From: Bimuria novae-zelandiae CBS 107.79
Taxonomy: Eukaryota; Ascomycota; Dothideomycetes; Pleosporales; Didymosphaeriaceae
NCBI GenBank assembly: GCA_010015655.1
Contig: ML976705.1
Coordinates: 301,538 to 365,537 of the forward strand
Direction of reading: 5' to 3'
DNA length: 64,000 bases
The notes below the pieces were generated by a model. The model worked only from the letters and a program-made list of their open reading frames with translations. It was not told the origin of the DNA and ran no database searches. Position numbers and translations under genes: made by a program. Within the stretch, counting starts at the first letter, position 1. The number at the start of each line of letters is the position of its first letter. Below are positions 21,971-31,422 of this stretch, one piece after another.

Positions 21971-23308
21971 ATGAAATTACGTTCAAATAAGACGATTGAT
22001 AGCTCGTTAGAAAGGCCTCGTACGCCTGTACAAGATGCCGTCCTCAAAGAGCCTAATACAGAGGAGCGTTCACGATTTTTTGAGGCTATACAGCATAACA
22101 ACAATGTTACCCCTTTCCGCGATATCTGTGCCCAGCATGGCATAGGAAAGTCTACAGGCTATCGCTGGATGAAGGAGTTTAAGAAATACAACGACTGTCG
22201 ACGCGTACGCAAGCGTAAGAGCCAGGAAAAACATACAAAGCTTGGGCATCCATGGCGTGTAGATGAGTCGACGCTCAGAGCTTTGATGGACGACGCCACA
22301 AACCCCGTCAGAGACAAACCCTTAGGCGTACAGATCCGTACGAACAATATACCACTTACAAAGCGTGCCTTAGAGCACAATCTCCGTACAAGGATCCATG
22401 CCGGCGTCTATAAACAAGCCTACACAAAGAAGGAGATATCACTCGACAATAAGTATCTCCGCGTAGGCTACGGCTACGTCAATCAATGGCAGCCTATCTT
22501 TGGCTTCTGGGATGCCGTTTACTGGACCGACGAAGCTCATTTCAATCCAGAGGAGGACTTTCAGAAGCCTAGCATCCTACGCTACGAGGGAAAGCGCCTT
22601 AAGACGAATAATATAGGCGTACGGAAGCCCGTGAAGAGCTCTCCTTTAACGTTACACATGTACGCCACTGTAAATTGGTACTACAAAGGCCCTCTCGGCT
22701 TTTACAACGACGATGTTGACATGTTAACGCTGCCAAAGCCTCTGCAGAGGCCTCGCAAGTATAAGTACGAGACCCAGCAGAAATATAAGGAAAGGCTTAC
22801 TGAGTGGGAGCTTAAATGCCCTCCAGCTATTGAGGGAGACGTCGGCGGCCATCATATGACTCAAGAGTACTACACAGAGCACATATTGCCGTCGTATATA
22901 GACGCTGTACAACAGGCTCGTATAGGTGCTACAATAGAGCAGCGGGAGTGGCTCCTACAGGAGGATAACGACCCATCTCATGGCACAAAGTCCTTCAACA
23001 ACGTCTCTAGAAAACTCAAGGATGTGAATTGGATCCGTACACTACTCCATCCAGGCCAGTCGCCGGATCTCAATCCACAAGAAGGCGTATGGCTTATCCT
23101 CAAACAACGCGTAAAAAGACGTCTTAACAGTCCCCTGCCGCCCGAGACTATATGGGATGGTACAAAGCAGCATCTTAAGGAGATCCTCGTACAAGAATGG
23201 GCTATGATTACGCTCACAGAAATACGTAGGTTAATTTCTAAGATGCCATCTCGGTGCAAGCAACTAGCGACCAACGGCGGTGAGGCTATTCGCTCAGAAC
23301 ACTGGTAA
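21971..23308 (+). CDS. Tc1/mariner-like transposase (DDE, wide D-E spacing)
   Basis: 445 residues, intronless, full length between its inverted repeats. The N-terminal helix-turn-helix (FRDICAQHGIGKSTGYRWMK, residues 49-68) should bind the element ends. The catalytic triad is visible: Asp187 in YWTDEAHF, Asp332/334 in EDNDPSHG and Glu371 in SPDLNPQEGVW. The gap from the first Asp of DND to Glu is 38 residues, wider than the 34 of Tc1 itself, and the region between the first two Asp residues carries a long insertion (about 145 residues apart). A GTCGAC-type microsatellite at about 21,942-21,962 directly precedes the ATG. All residues needed for cut-and-paste activity appear present, so it may be active. 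Confidence 0.92.
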   Translation: MKLRSNKTIDSSLERPRTPVQDAVLKEPNTEERSRFFEAIQHNNNVTPFRDICAQHGIGKSTGYRWMKEFKKYNDCRRVRKRKSQEKHTKLGHPWRVDESTLRALMDDATNPVRDKPLGVQIRTNNIPLTKRALEHNLRTRIHAGVYKQAYTKKEISLDNKYLRVGYGYVNQWQPIFGFWDAVYWTDEAHFNPEEDFQKPSILRYEGKRLKTNNIGVRKPVKSSPLTLHMYATVNWYYKGPLGFYNDDVDMLTLPKPLQRPRKYKYETQQKYKERLTEWELKCPPAIEGDVGGHHMTQEYYTEHILPSYIDAVQQARIGATIEQREWLLQEDNDPSHGTKSFNNVSRKLKDVNWIRTLLHPGQSPDLNPQEGVWLILKQRVKRRLNSPLPPETIWDGTKQHLKEILVQEWAMITLTEIRRLISKMPSRCKQLATNGGEAIRSEHW

Positions 23309-23459
23309 ATCACCAAAAAAATTGTACAAGATTCTTATGCATATACAAATTACTATATAAACTAAAATCTACGCTCTATTCTGATGTATGTGGCTGGTCG
23401 CAGCGCTGAATAAATCGTGGTGTTGAGACTGATGGCCGGTGCTGCTTACCTCAGCGCGG

Positions 23460-23490
23460 AGTGTCCCACGAATTAGTGCAGGGGGTGGTG
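23460..23490 (-). repeat. right 31-bp terminal inverted repeat
   Basis: Perfect reverse complement of 21,865-21,895; followed by GATT. Confidence 0.9.
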
Positions 23491-23494
23491 GATT

Positions 23495-24065
23495 GAGAGA
23501 TTGATGACTAAGGATGATAATTGCAAGATGGCGACGGATGTTGCAAAGACAGCAACACTAATTGTTTCTGAAATAGTCCTATCTTTTGATTTTACCGTAT
23601 TAACCCCGCGGCTAACCCTCTCACGCGACGCGTGCATTGGTTGGGTTCTTAGGGAAAATATGACATGCGTGTGCGTGCAGATTAACTCCTTGCAGCAGTG
23701 GTTGCACCCCACCTTTGTCAATCGAAAGCTAGTCACACATCAAGGCAGCTGGGCAGGTCGAAAATTGACGAAGGGAAAATTAATTGAGAAGTACAAGTGA
23801 GGATGCTGACCGCATAATTGTTGGTCGGGCAACTTCCCCATGTACCACGGATACAGATGGCAGCTCACGCTAGGAGTGGTCATTGATGACATTTGTCTTC
23901 CTTTGAATCTCGTTTCCATGGTCAATTATGTGGTCTATAGTCGAGAACAATATGCATGAAATGGGTTTTGATAACGTCGTGTGCCCATTGCTCGTTCTTC
24001 AAAGAGGTCATGGACGGATAGAGTACACGATAGACAGTGAATAGCTTGTAGAAATTTCCTTCTTC
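23495..24065. other. intergenic, displaced upstream region of the dioxygenase pseudogene
   Basis: Probably the original promoter side of the dioxygenase, moved away by the transposon, and downstream sequence of the HET pseudogene. No gene recognised. Confidence 0.45.
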
Positions 24066-25985
24066 TCATTCAACCCGTCCAAACGAGGAAGCCGTCCTAC
24101 ACCAAGCATACGTCTTCCCACTGTGGATTCTCTTCTTCAGAATGTCCCAAAGGATTGTTGGATTCGGTTCCTGTACCGCCCTGCCGGAAAGATGCCCTAC
24201 GGCATTAAGATAGCATTCTCCAAGTAAAATGAATGATCGACATCCTCGGTTTGGGTCCACTCGCCTCAACACAAAAGGTATAGTCGCGCCAGCTATGAAA
24301 CATACATGGTCCCTAACGCGGACATCGTTCGCGCACATGATCCACGAGTCGCGGGTGAACATAGGCTTCCGACCGTTGGCCAATGCCGTAATTCGTTGGT
24401 GCAGGTACTGATCGGTGTACGAGCGCAAAATCATATATTGTAAAAACAATCTGTCCGTAAGCTAACCGTCTTTAGCGAAGGCGGAAGTGCGGTATGGGCG
24501 GACAACTCCCATGCGAAGTATCCTGATTTTGAGGGCAGGACTATCGTGTTTTACATGTCCTGAACAGAAGGTGGCTGACAATGCTAAGTCAAGGGTGTCG
24601 AAGGATAACCTGGAATGCAACCTGGAGAAGGAGCTTAGTTTCGGCAAATAATCGAGTTGTGGCACCCACGTTGGGCCACCAGGCTTAGTCATCTGCTCGG
24701 AAGACGCCACTCCTACTGTTCGGGAGCTTTGGTGCAGTGTTTGGCCGATGTGGGAAGACTATATATCCGTTGGACATAGAAAATCCTCCGTATTCGACCA
24801 AGATCGTGGCGAAGCTTGTATCGTGTCCAAAGATTGCTGTAATTCCTGAAGCAGGCGAACATTGGGCATCTCGGAAGGTAACTCTCCCAGGGTACGAGTA
24901 AGGCTAAACTTGTATGGCTTCGATTCTGTCCAAGCATATCCTGGTAACGCATAATACTCACCCATTGACAATGACCTCATCTCTTCCGAGATTTCAATCC
25001 CTCTGTCTTCTAGGCGCCGTATTTCAGCCTCTTGATATTCCAGATCGCTCTCTAGCGGTACTTCTCGTCCTAGCAATTCAAGAATTTGGAAGTTGCCGTC
25101 GGATTTGCCTATATATACAAACAGGTCGATATAGACCGACTCCAATGATTTGTTGTAATCTGCCACGAGATCGTGGATGATGTCTTTGCGGAGAAGACCC
25201 AATAGAGCATAGATTTTGTCCCTGGGATCCGAGGCGTGACAGCTCCTCGGTGTGTATATCAGCGAGTAGAGGTTCTCTAGGGGTCTTGGTTGATTCCAGG
25301 AAACATGAATACTGGCGGTATATGACCTTGCGAGTCGATGGGTTGAAATTTTCGAGAGGCCATCCGGGCTGTGGAGATATGCTTCCACTTCAATGTCGCG
25401 GTTCCCCAGACCAGAAAAGCTTCGTTGGCAACAGCCACTTCTTGCAGGATCTATAACCTTGACCACCAAGGCTGAGAGAGAAAGTGTGAAACATCCTCTT
25501 GTGAAATGGGTATGCCACTCCAGTGGGCATGGTAGTCCAAGGTGCGGAAGAATTTAAAAAACTTGACAGAGTGAGAATCTCGGGGATCGCGGCCAATGTA
25601 TATCAGTAATTGTGTTGCTTTTGAGTATATCTGATTCATGAGCGGTACCTGGTGATTCTTTTCTGTGTTGCTGTGTTGATTGATACAGATTGCGTCTATC
25701 CATAGTGTTCGACCTTGGTTCTGGTGGCGCCGGTCCTCCAAGGCTGCTAAACAGTTGGGGGTAACTTCAAGGCGGCCTTGTGTTTTTCGTAAGGAACGAT
25801 TCGATGTTCGGTCACCCCACGTATAGGACAGAGCCTCGAATGTACTGGATCATCCAGCGTCGTGTGGAGTATTTGGCATCGTACCTCTGTTTTGCGCTCG
25901 CCAGGATATAAGCGGACATGTCAGATAGACCTTAGAGTCTCGAGTGATATGTAATGGTAGTACGCATGCTCGCTCAAAGACGCCG
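24066..25985 (-). pseudogene. HET-domain (heterokaryon incompatibility) gene, multiply disrupted
   Basis: Reads in HET order on the minus strand: HVRLYPGERKTEVRCQIL; FEALSYTWGDRTSN; TLWIDAICINQHSN; QLLIYIGRD; SQPWWSRL-stop-ILQEVAVA; CHASDPRDKIYALLGLL; MGEYYALPGYAW; and a typical HET C-terminal block at 24,066-24,449 (DHVCFIAGATIPFVLRRVD, FILLGECYL). Lesions: TGA at 25,921-25,923 (Arg in the family); a one-base deletion near 25,848 between DDPV and FEAL; TAG at 25,451-25,453 (a Trp position); another frameshift near 25,290; further breaks near 24,750 and 24,455. The N-terminal end is uncertain. HET proteins trigger cell death on fusion of unlike strains; this copy cannot do so. Confidence 0.88.
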
Positions 25986-26447
25986 GTGGGGAGGTCCACA
26001 ATTGAAGCACAAGGCAGCACCATCAATAGAGTGCAGATCGAGTCGCGTGCAACGGCACGTATTCATCACGAATGGGTTTCTCGTTCGGATAGACCGTTGC
26101 AATTCGTCGTAATGGTAATCCGGAGGTCATTTTAACCCCGAGATTGCGTCGCAGCCTTGCCGTATACGGTCCCCTGGGGGCCAGCTGACGCCAGGATCGT
26201 CTAGGCGCTAGTTCACTCACAATAGAGTTGTACGTGTATGTAACGCCTGCATCGCCTTGCCGCCAGGCCTGAGCCTCCCGGCCCCCGCAAAAATCTCCGT
26301 CGAAACATCGTACAAACATTAAACATCAACTGCATGTAATATATGCCCAGTGCATAATTCACCTTCACCAGAATACACCACCAGGGCGATCATTCTCACG
26401 CACCAACAAAGAACATTTGAACACATCAAGTCCATTCTTCAGCTACC
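25986..26447. other. intergenic, no gene seen
   Basis: Separates the HET pseudogene start from the divergent small ankyrin-like gene; probably the 5' region of both. Confidence 0.45.
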
Positions 26448-26921
26448 ATGTCCCAGGCATCACCCGCAAATGGCTCGACTCAACCCGATCAACCCGTGCA
26501 ACGATCACAACTCATCACGGAACCCATTTCTAACCACAGCGTTGAAACAATGCTGGCCGCCTGCCGCGCTTCCATTGCCAACGGTGAGGACGTTAACGCC
26601 CCTGACACGCCTCCGCACGTGGGGCATAACGAAGGACGCCCACTCGACGCCTGCCTACGGCAAACCCACATGCCTGGTAAGAAATCTATTGTCGAGAACC
26701 TCCCAGTGATTGAACTGCTCTTGGAACATGGAGCCGATCCCCGGCTTTATTCGAGGTCAGTTGGGGTGGTGGCAATTCCGATAGTGCTTGCGAGACGGTA
26801 TTCTGTTGATGAAGAAGAGAAGGAGGAGCACAGGGCGTTTTGGAAGCATCTTTTGGGGCTATTCGAGGAGGCTATTGTGCGGATTGATGCGAAGAGAAAG
26901 GAGACGGAGGGGGATGGTTGA
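26448..26921 (+). CDS. small ankyrin-like hypothetical protein
   Basis: 157 residues, intronless, ATG in good context (ACCATGT). Residues about 64-103 (GRPLDACLRQ, then VIELLLEHGADPRLYSR) resemble one and a half ankyrin repeats, and VNAPD upstream could be the end of a preceding one. The C-terminus is charged and likely helical (VDEEEKEEHRAFWKHLLGLF). Ankyrin repeats bind proteins; nothing points to a partner. Could be a fragment of a larger ankyrin protein, but no further repeats are seen on either side. Confidence 0.55.
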   Translation: MSQASPANGSTQPDQPVQRSQLITEPISNHSVETMLAACRASIANGEDVNAPDTPPHVGHNEGRPLDACLRQTHMPGKKSIVENLPVIELLLEHGADPRLYSRSVGVVAIPIVLARRYSVDEEEKEEHRAFWKHLLGLFEEAIVRIDAKRKETEGDG

Positions 26922-27892
26922 AAGACGGAGAGATACGAGGCGAAGATACCCAAGTTCATGAAATATGACCGCCGTATTGTGGCTTGACGTGTGCATGTAT
27001 GTACCCTGTTCCATCCCCCATTCGACAAGGATTGAGGCTGGAGTAGAGTCTCGCTATACTCACATTTGGAATCTGCTTGCTGGTTCCTGCCGCCCTGTCA
27101 GCATCTCCAGTGGCCTCTAGGGGTGCAATTTCGGCCTTAAGGCCTAGCGAGCCATATCGTGACGACAAACGCGGTGCATTTGACGCGTGGACGCATGTCA
27201 GCCTTGGGTGCTTGCACGCATGCATGTTCTTGCATCACATGCTCAAATGATTCGCTCTTCCCTTGAAGGATGCTAGAATGACACCAGTGAGGTGGCACGT
27301 ATTAAAGAACGCGCAGCCATTCCATATATATATGATTCTTCCCCTGAGCAGGTTGCGGGGCGCAATAGTTAAGGCGCATGCAGAGCCTAGATTGTTCTGG
27401 AGCCCAGTATGCGCGAAATTGGAGGAAAGCAGTACAGCGCATTGAATGACGAGTCGGATATTCTCATGAGGTTTCGTCAAGATCGGTTCCTACCTAGGGA
27501 CGCTGTCGCCAAGCTGCGGCGGGAATCTGGAAGGAGGCGAGCGTGCTTTCATGATCTCGAAACTCGACTTCAGCTCCAGGTTAGGCGCAGGAGTTGGGCT
27601 AAGTGGTTGTTACGGCTGCGACGGTGGGTTGCCTGCAGACTTCTGGAAGTTCTGCGCTAAAACGCGCACGTGACTGTCGGATGCTCAACGAACCGAGGGC
27701 AAGTGCCAACAGTTCCATTACGTCTGCTTGGTAAGGATTGTCAAATCCGCCAAGAACTTTCTCCATCTCCGCTTTCTAACGCCTTACACAAGCTCTCATC
27801 ATGGCGCGGAATTTTTTGAGTATTTCTAGCTCCCGTTTCGAAGCTTCTCGACGACATCCCTACTTCACGTATAAGTAAGCCCGGCGCATTCC
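26922..27892. other. intergenic, no convincing gene
   Basis: An 83-codon open frame with ATG at 27,409 (plus) has no known domain and is Arg-rich, likely chance. The 3' part should hold the pirin promoter. Confidence 0.45.
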
Positions 27893-28993
27893 ATGAAGAC
27901 GGTCTTCTCTATCCTCGTCGCCTTAACAGCAGTTGCAATCGCAATCTACAACAACGAGTATATGCTTGCGCGCTTTACACAACTATCGAAACACATTCGA
28001 CCGGCTCTGAACGCACGCACAATGTCCACCAACGCTTCAACGACCTTCAAGGGACTCCCCGTCATCCCCGACGAGCCCCTCACGACCATTGCCCCGCGCA
28101 AGATCCAGAAGTCGTTCCTCGCCATCGAACAATCGGAGGGTGCAGGTGCCCGAGTGCGGAGATCCATCGGTACCCCTCAGCTCCGCAACTTCTCGCCATT
28201 CCTCATGCTCGACCACTTTGCTATCCCGCCGGGTGCAGGCTTCCCTGACCACCCTCACCGTGGACAGGAGACTATCACCTACCTCCTGTCCGGCGCAGTC
28301 GATCACGAAGATTTTGCCGGCCACGCAGGCACCATCGAAGCCGGTGACCTACAATTCATGACTGCTGGGCGGGGCATCGTTCACGCTGAGATGCCGAGGC
28401 AGAACGAAGACGGTGCTGCGAACGTCGGCATGCAGCTTTGGGTCGATTTGCCCAAGGAGCTCAAGTCTTGCGAGCCACGGTACCGAGACTTGAGGGCCAA
28501 GGAGATACCTGAAGCCACTGCCGACAACGGAAAAGTTAAGGTCAAGGTCATCAGCGGGCGGGCCTACGGCACAGATTCACTGAAAGAGCTGGCGTATACT
28601 CCAGTCTGGCTGCTCGACTTCACAGTGCAGCCCGGTGGCCACGTGAAGCAGGCACTACCCAAGGGCTGGAATGCTTTCGCCTACACACTCAATGGTACTA
28701 CCATCTTCTCGTCAGAGGGCGTATCGCGGCCGATTCCTCAATACCACAACGTCGTCTTCGACAAAAATGGCGACAGCATCGAGGCAACCGTAGAGGAGGG
28801 CGCGGACGCTGAATCACGCTTCATCCTCGTCGCTGGACAACCACTGGACCAGCCCATCGTGCAGTACGGACCTTTTGTTGTCACCAGTCGTGACGAGGTC
28901 ATGCAGGCCATGATGGACTACCAAACGTACTCGAACGGCTTCGAGAGGGCGAACAATTGGGAGTCTGAGATCGGGAAGAGCATGGTTCATTAA
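27893..28993 (+). CDS. pirin-family protein with N-terminal hydrophobic leader
   Basis: 366 residues, intronless. A bicupin of the pirin family: N-terminal cupin with the metal ligands His120, His122 (DHPHRGQETITYL), His164 and Glu166 (GIVHAEMP), equivalent to the iron site of human pirin; C-terminal cupin from about residue 240 (PVWLLDFTVQPGGHV). Pirins act as redox-sensitive nuclear cofactors or, in some microbes, as quercetinases; which applies is open. The first 42 residues (MKTVFSILVALTAVAIAIYN...) form a hydrophobic segment that could be a signal anchor or mitochondrial leader, and a second ATG at residue 44 (MSTNAST) would give a cytosolic/nuclear form. Two start sites could produce two locations, but this is inference. 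Confidence 0.92.
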   Translation: MKTVFSILVALTAVAIAIYNNEYMLARFTQLSKHIRPALNARTMSTNASTTFKGLPVIPDEPLTTIAPRKIQKSFLAIEQSEGAGARVRRSIGTPQLRNFSPFLMLDHFAIPPGAGFPDHPHRGQETITYLLSGAVDHEDFAGHAGTIEAGDLQFMTAGRGIVHAEMPRQNEDGAANVGMQLWVDLPKELKSCEPRYRDLRAKEIPEATADNGKVKVKVISGRAYGTDSLKELAYTPVWLLDFTVQPGGHVKQALPKGWNAFAYTLNGTTIFSSEGVSRPIPQYHNVVFDKNGDSIEATVEEGADAESRFILVAGQPLDQPIVQYGPFVVTSRDEVMQAMMDYQTYSNGFERANNWESEIGKSMVH

Positions 28994-29434
28994 TTGACGA
29001 AGATTACGACACATTTTGTACCTAGTTTAGATACCTCTGCTGTTTTCACACGGCTTATTCGATAAGGAATGGAATTCGTCAAGCCTAACTTATTCTGGAT
29101 TTCGACCAGTCAAAGTTTTCTTCATTTTACTTTGATCTAATGTTCCGTTGTATATCGTGTTACCCCAGGACCACAACTGCACCGATAAAGACTGAACGAC
29201 TCTTCCACCATCATAGATTCCTTCAATGCCAACCACGCATTTCATTCAGGGGCACGAGGCAATTCTATCTTCATCTCTCCAAGTCGTTCGACTGAGTTAC
29301 TGGTGCTGACTTTTAGACTGTTGAATCTAGCAATAATGGTCGTGTACGACCTCCCTGCACCTCCTTCTTTCGAAGCTTGTCAGCCCCGGCACTGCCACAG
29401 GCAGTCCTTCACCGGCGTCACATCTCACAGCGTA
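28994..29434. other. intergenic, no gene seen
   Basis: Downstream of pirin; ordinary composition, no open frame with coding character. Confidence 0.5.
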
Positions 29435-29471
29435 CTTCAATCAAGTTAAATGCCAGCAAAAAGCAGAAGCG
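29435..29471 (+). repeat. 37-bp dispersed repeat, copy B
   Basis: Matches 18,687-18,723 at 33 of 37 positions; borders the AT-rich block that follows immediately. Confidence 0.6.
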
Positions 29472-29479
29472 CTCTACGA

Positions 29480-30420
29480 ACAGGTTTTATAAAGGCCTGA
29501 ATATACCTTTTAAGTTAAGCTTTTAATATTTTAATTTACAGTTCGGCCTAGATAGAAGTTTAGTATTAAGTATTAATATATAGTAGACCCTATATATATA
29601 TCTCTCTTATAAAGATAACTTTTTATTATTAAAAGTGTTCTTATAGTTTAAGTCACGCGTAACTATAGTTTAGTAATAACTTTATTATAATAATACTATA
29701 AAGATAGCGTACTGAGCTTTACAGCCTATTTATTTTATGTTTTATACTAATTTAAGAGCTTTTTAAAATAGTAGTTAATAAATTAGTTTCTTTTAGATAT
29801 TCATAGGTCCTAATACTTATAAGTAATATTATTACATAATTTTTATTGTTATTAAGTTCTATTATGATTTTTATTTACCTTTTTTTAGTCATTTTAATTC
29901 TTGGCTGTCTTTAGAATATCCCTTTTGTATTAAGCTGTAGCTTAGGTACTTAATCTTATAAGATAAGCTTTATCTTAGATATAGCTAGTTTTTGTAAAAC
30001 TTTACTTAATATACTATACCTATAGTATAAAGAAAATTCAATTACTATTAATTAATATTATTATTTTATTTTAATTTAGAATAGGTAACTGTAGGTGCTT
30101 AGCTTTATATAAATATATTAGTGGTTAATGCTTTAGTATAAGTATTATTATTTACGTATAAACTAAAGCTAAAGCTAAGAGTTATAGGACCTAATAATAC
30201 TATAAAAATAGTTTTATAAAACGAATACAGCTATTTCTTTCCTTATAAACGTAGAGTCAATATAGTAGGAAATAAGGGATCTAGAATACTATAACTATAT
30301 TTTGATATTTTAATAATTAAATTAGAGCGTTATGTGCGGAGACTCCTTATGTTACTAGTATAGGAAGGTTAATAGACGCCGCTAGTATAGGGGGATTAGT
30401 ATAGGGGTTAGTCTGCTCGC
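29480..30420. repeat. AT-rich, RIP-like tract of unknown origin
   Basis: Nearly 1 kb of TpA-rich sequence (TATATATATATC, TTATTATAATAATAC) with stops in every frame. No protein relic recognised. It starts right after dispersed repeat copy B and ends before the minisatellite, suggesting a decayed element with copy B near its left end. Confidence 0.65.
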
Positions 30421-30455
30421 AAATTCTATTTCTTATGTGTAGTTCTTGTATATAA

Positions 30456-30622
30456 TTCTTATGTTTGGTTCTTATGTTTGGTTCTTATGTTTGGTTCTTA
30501 TGTTTGGTTCTTATGTTTGGTGCTAGTGTTTGGTGCTTATGTTTGGTTTTGTGTTTGGTTCTTATGTTTGGTGCTTATGTTTGGTTTTGTGTTTGGTTCT
30601 TATGTTTGGTTCATATGTTTGC
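30456..30622 (+). repeat. 13-bp minisatellite, about 13 units
   Basis: Five identical copies of TTCTTATGTTTGG are followed by variants (TGCTAGTGTTTGG, TGCTTATGTTTGG, a 12-bp TTTTGTGTTTGG twice, and others) to about 13 units in all. The pattern of variants repeats in blocks, suggesting higher-order duplication. It produces an artificial open frame of Val/Leu/Phe/Cys repeats that is not a gene. Confidence 0.92.
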
Positions 30623-30800
30623 ACAGCCTTCTTCGATCGCTTATAAACTGTTAGGATCTGAGATCCAGGGAAGGCTGTGCCGGTTTTGTACCTAACTCCT
30701 CATGTCATTCGCCAGGAATGACTGGTCATTTGCGACTACGCCGCATGGCGCTAAGTCACGTGACTGCTCTCCAGAGAGCGCTCTGCAGAGAGCGCTCACC
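30621..30800. repeat. inverted and direct repeats next to minisatellite
   Basis: GCACAGCCTT at 30,621-30,630 pairs with AAGGCTGTGC at 30,671-30,680 (50-bp spacing to pairing arms). Further on, AGAGAGCGCTC occurs twice in 30,770-30,800. A TATA-like AGTATATAGG follows at about 30,818. Possibly part of a solo LTR or small element; no ends were identified. The stretch to 31,422 holds no other feature I recognise. Confidence 0.4.
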
Positions 30801-31422
30801 AACGAGCAGGAACAAGCCAAGTATATAGGAACGCAAGTATGAGCTCTCATGTTTGTATTCAACCTGTTTATCAATCTATCGTTTGGATTTGACTCAGGCT
30901 CTTGTTGATTTGAGTGTGCCGTACACACCTTCGATACCAACGCCCCATTGATACGCGCAAGCTATCAATACTTCCTTACCTGCCTCACAGTACTCTTGCC
31001 CGAGAACCAACCCTTTACCCCTTTGGGATCAGCTACCCATAGGGGCTTAACATAAACTCACATGCTGCATAACTAAACCATGAACGAAACATTGAAACGA
31101 GACACTTTCCTACATTGAGAACGACGCACGGGTGACGTGGCGCTACGCGAGGTGCCGTGATTCAGCCCCCAGCTCAGCCCCGCAGAGCCGCACACCCTTG
31201 AAAAGTCGCGATCGGACTGGAACCGTTCGCGTCTGCCAACTCATCCTTCCCCAGACTTCGTCTCGCTCGGCCCGGTCCTCCCGTTCCCGAATTTTCTGCG
31301 AATGCATCCATTGGCTCCCAGGTTTAGCTAAAAAGTTCGACTCAGAGGAAGACTAGCATTGCAGTGGTGTGGATCCAACGTGACCAGAGATTTCCCCTCT
31401 TATAAGAGGCGATTGAGCGACG

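Larger units (their letters stand above)
21865..23490 (+). mobile_element. intact Tc1/mariner-like DNA transposon with perfect 31-bp inverted repeats
   Basis: 1,626-bp element with identical 31-bp terminal inverted repeats (21,865-21,895 and 23,460-23,490, outer end CACCACCCCCTGCAC) enclosing one uninterrupted transposase. It is flanked by GATT at 21,861-21,864 and 23,491-23,494, a candidate 4-bp target duplication instead of the TA usual for Tc1/mariner. No RIP signature. The absence of repeat divergence and the intact gene argue for a recent insertion. Confidence 0.88.

Noticed and set aside
30465..30695. Val/Leu/Phe-rich membrane-like protein
   Set aside because: It is a translation of the 13-bp minisatellite and does not start at ATG.
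30640..30960. Solo LTR starting TGTTAGGATC
   Set aside because: A TATA-like site and repeats are present, but no matching terminal CA with inverted ends or flanking duplication was found.
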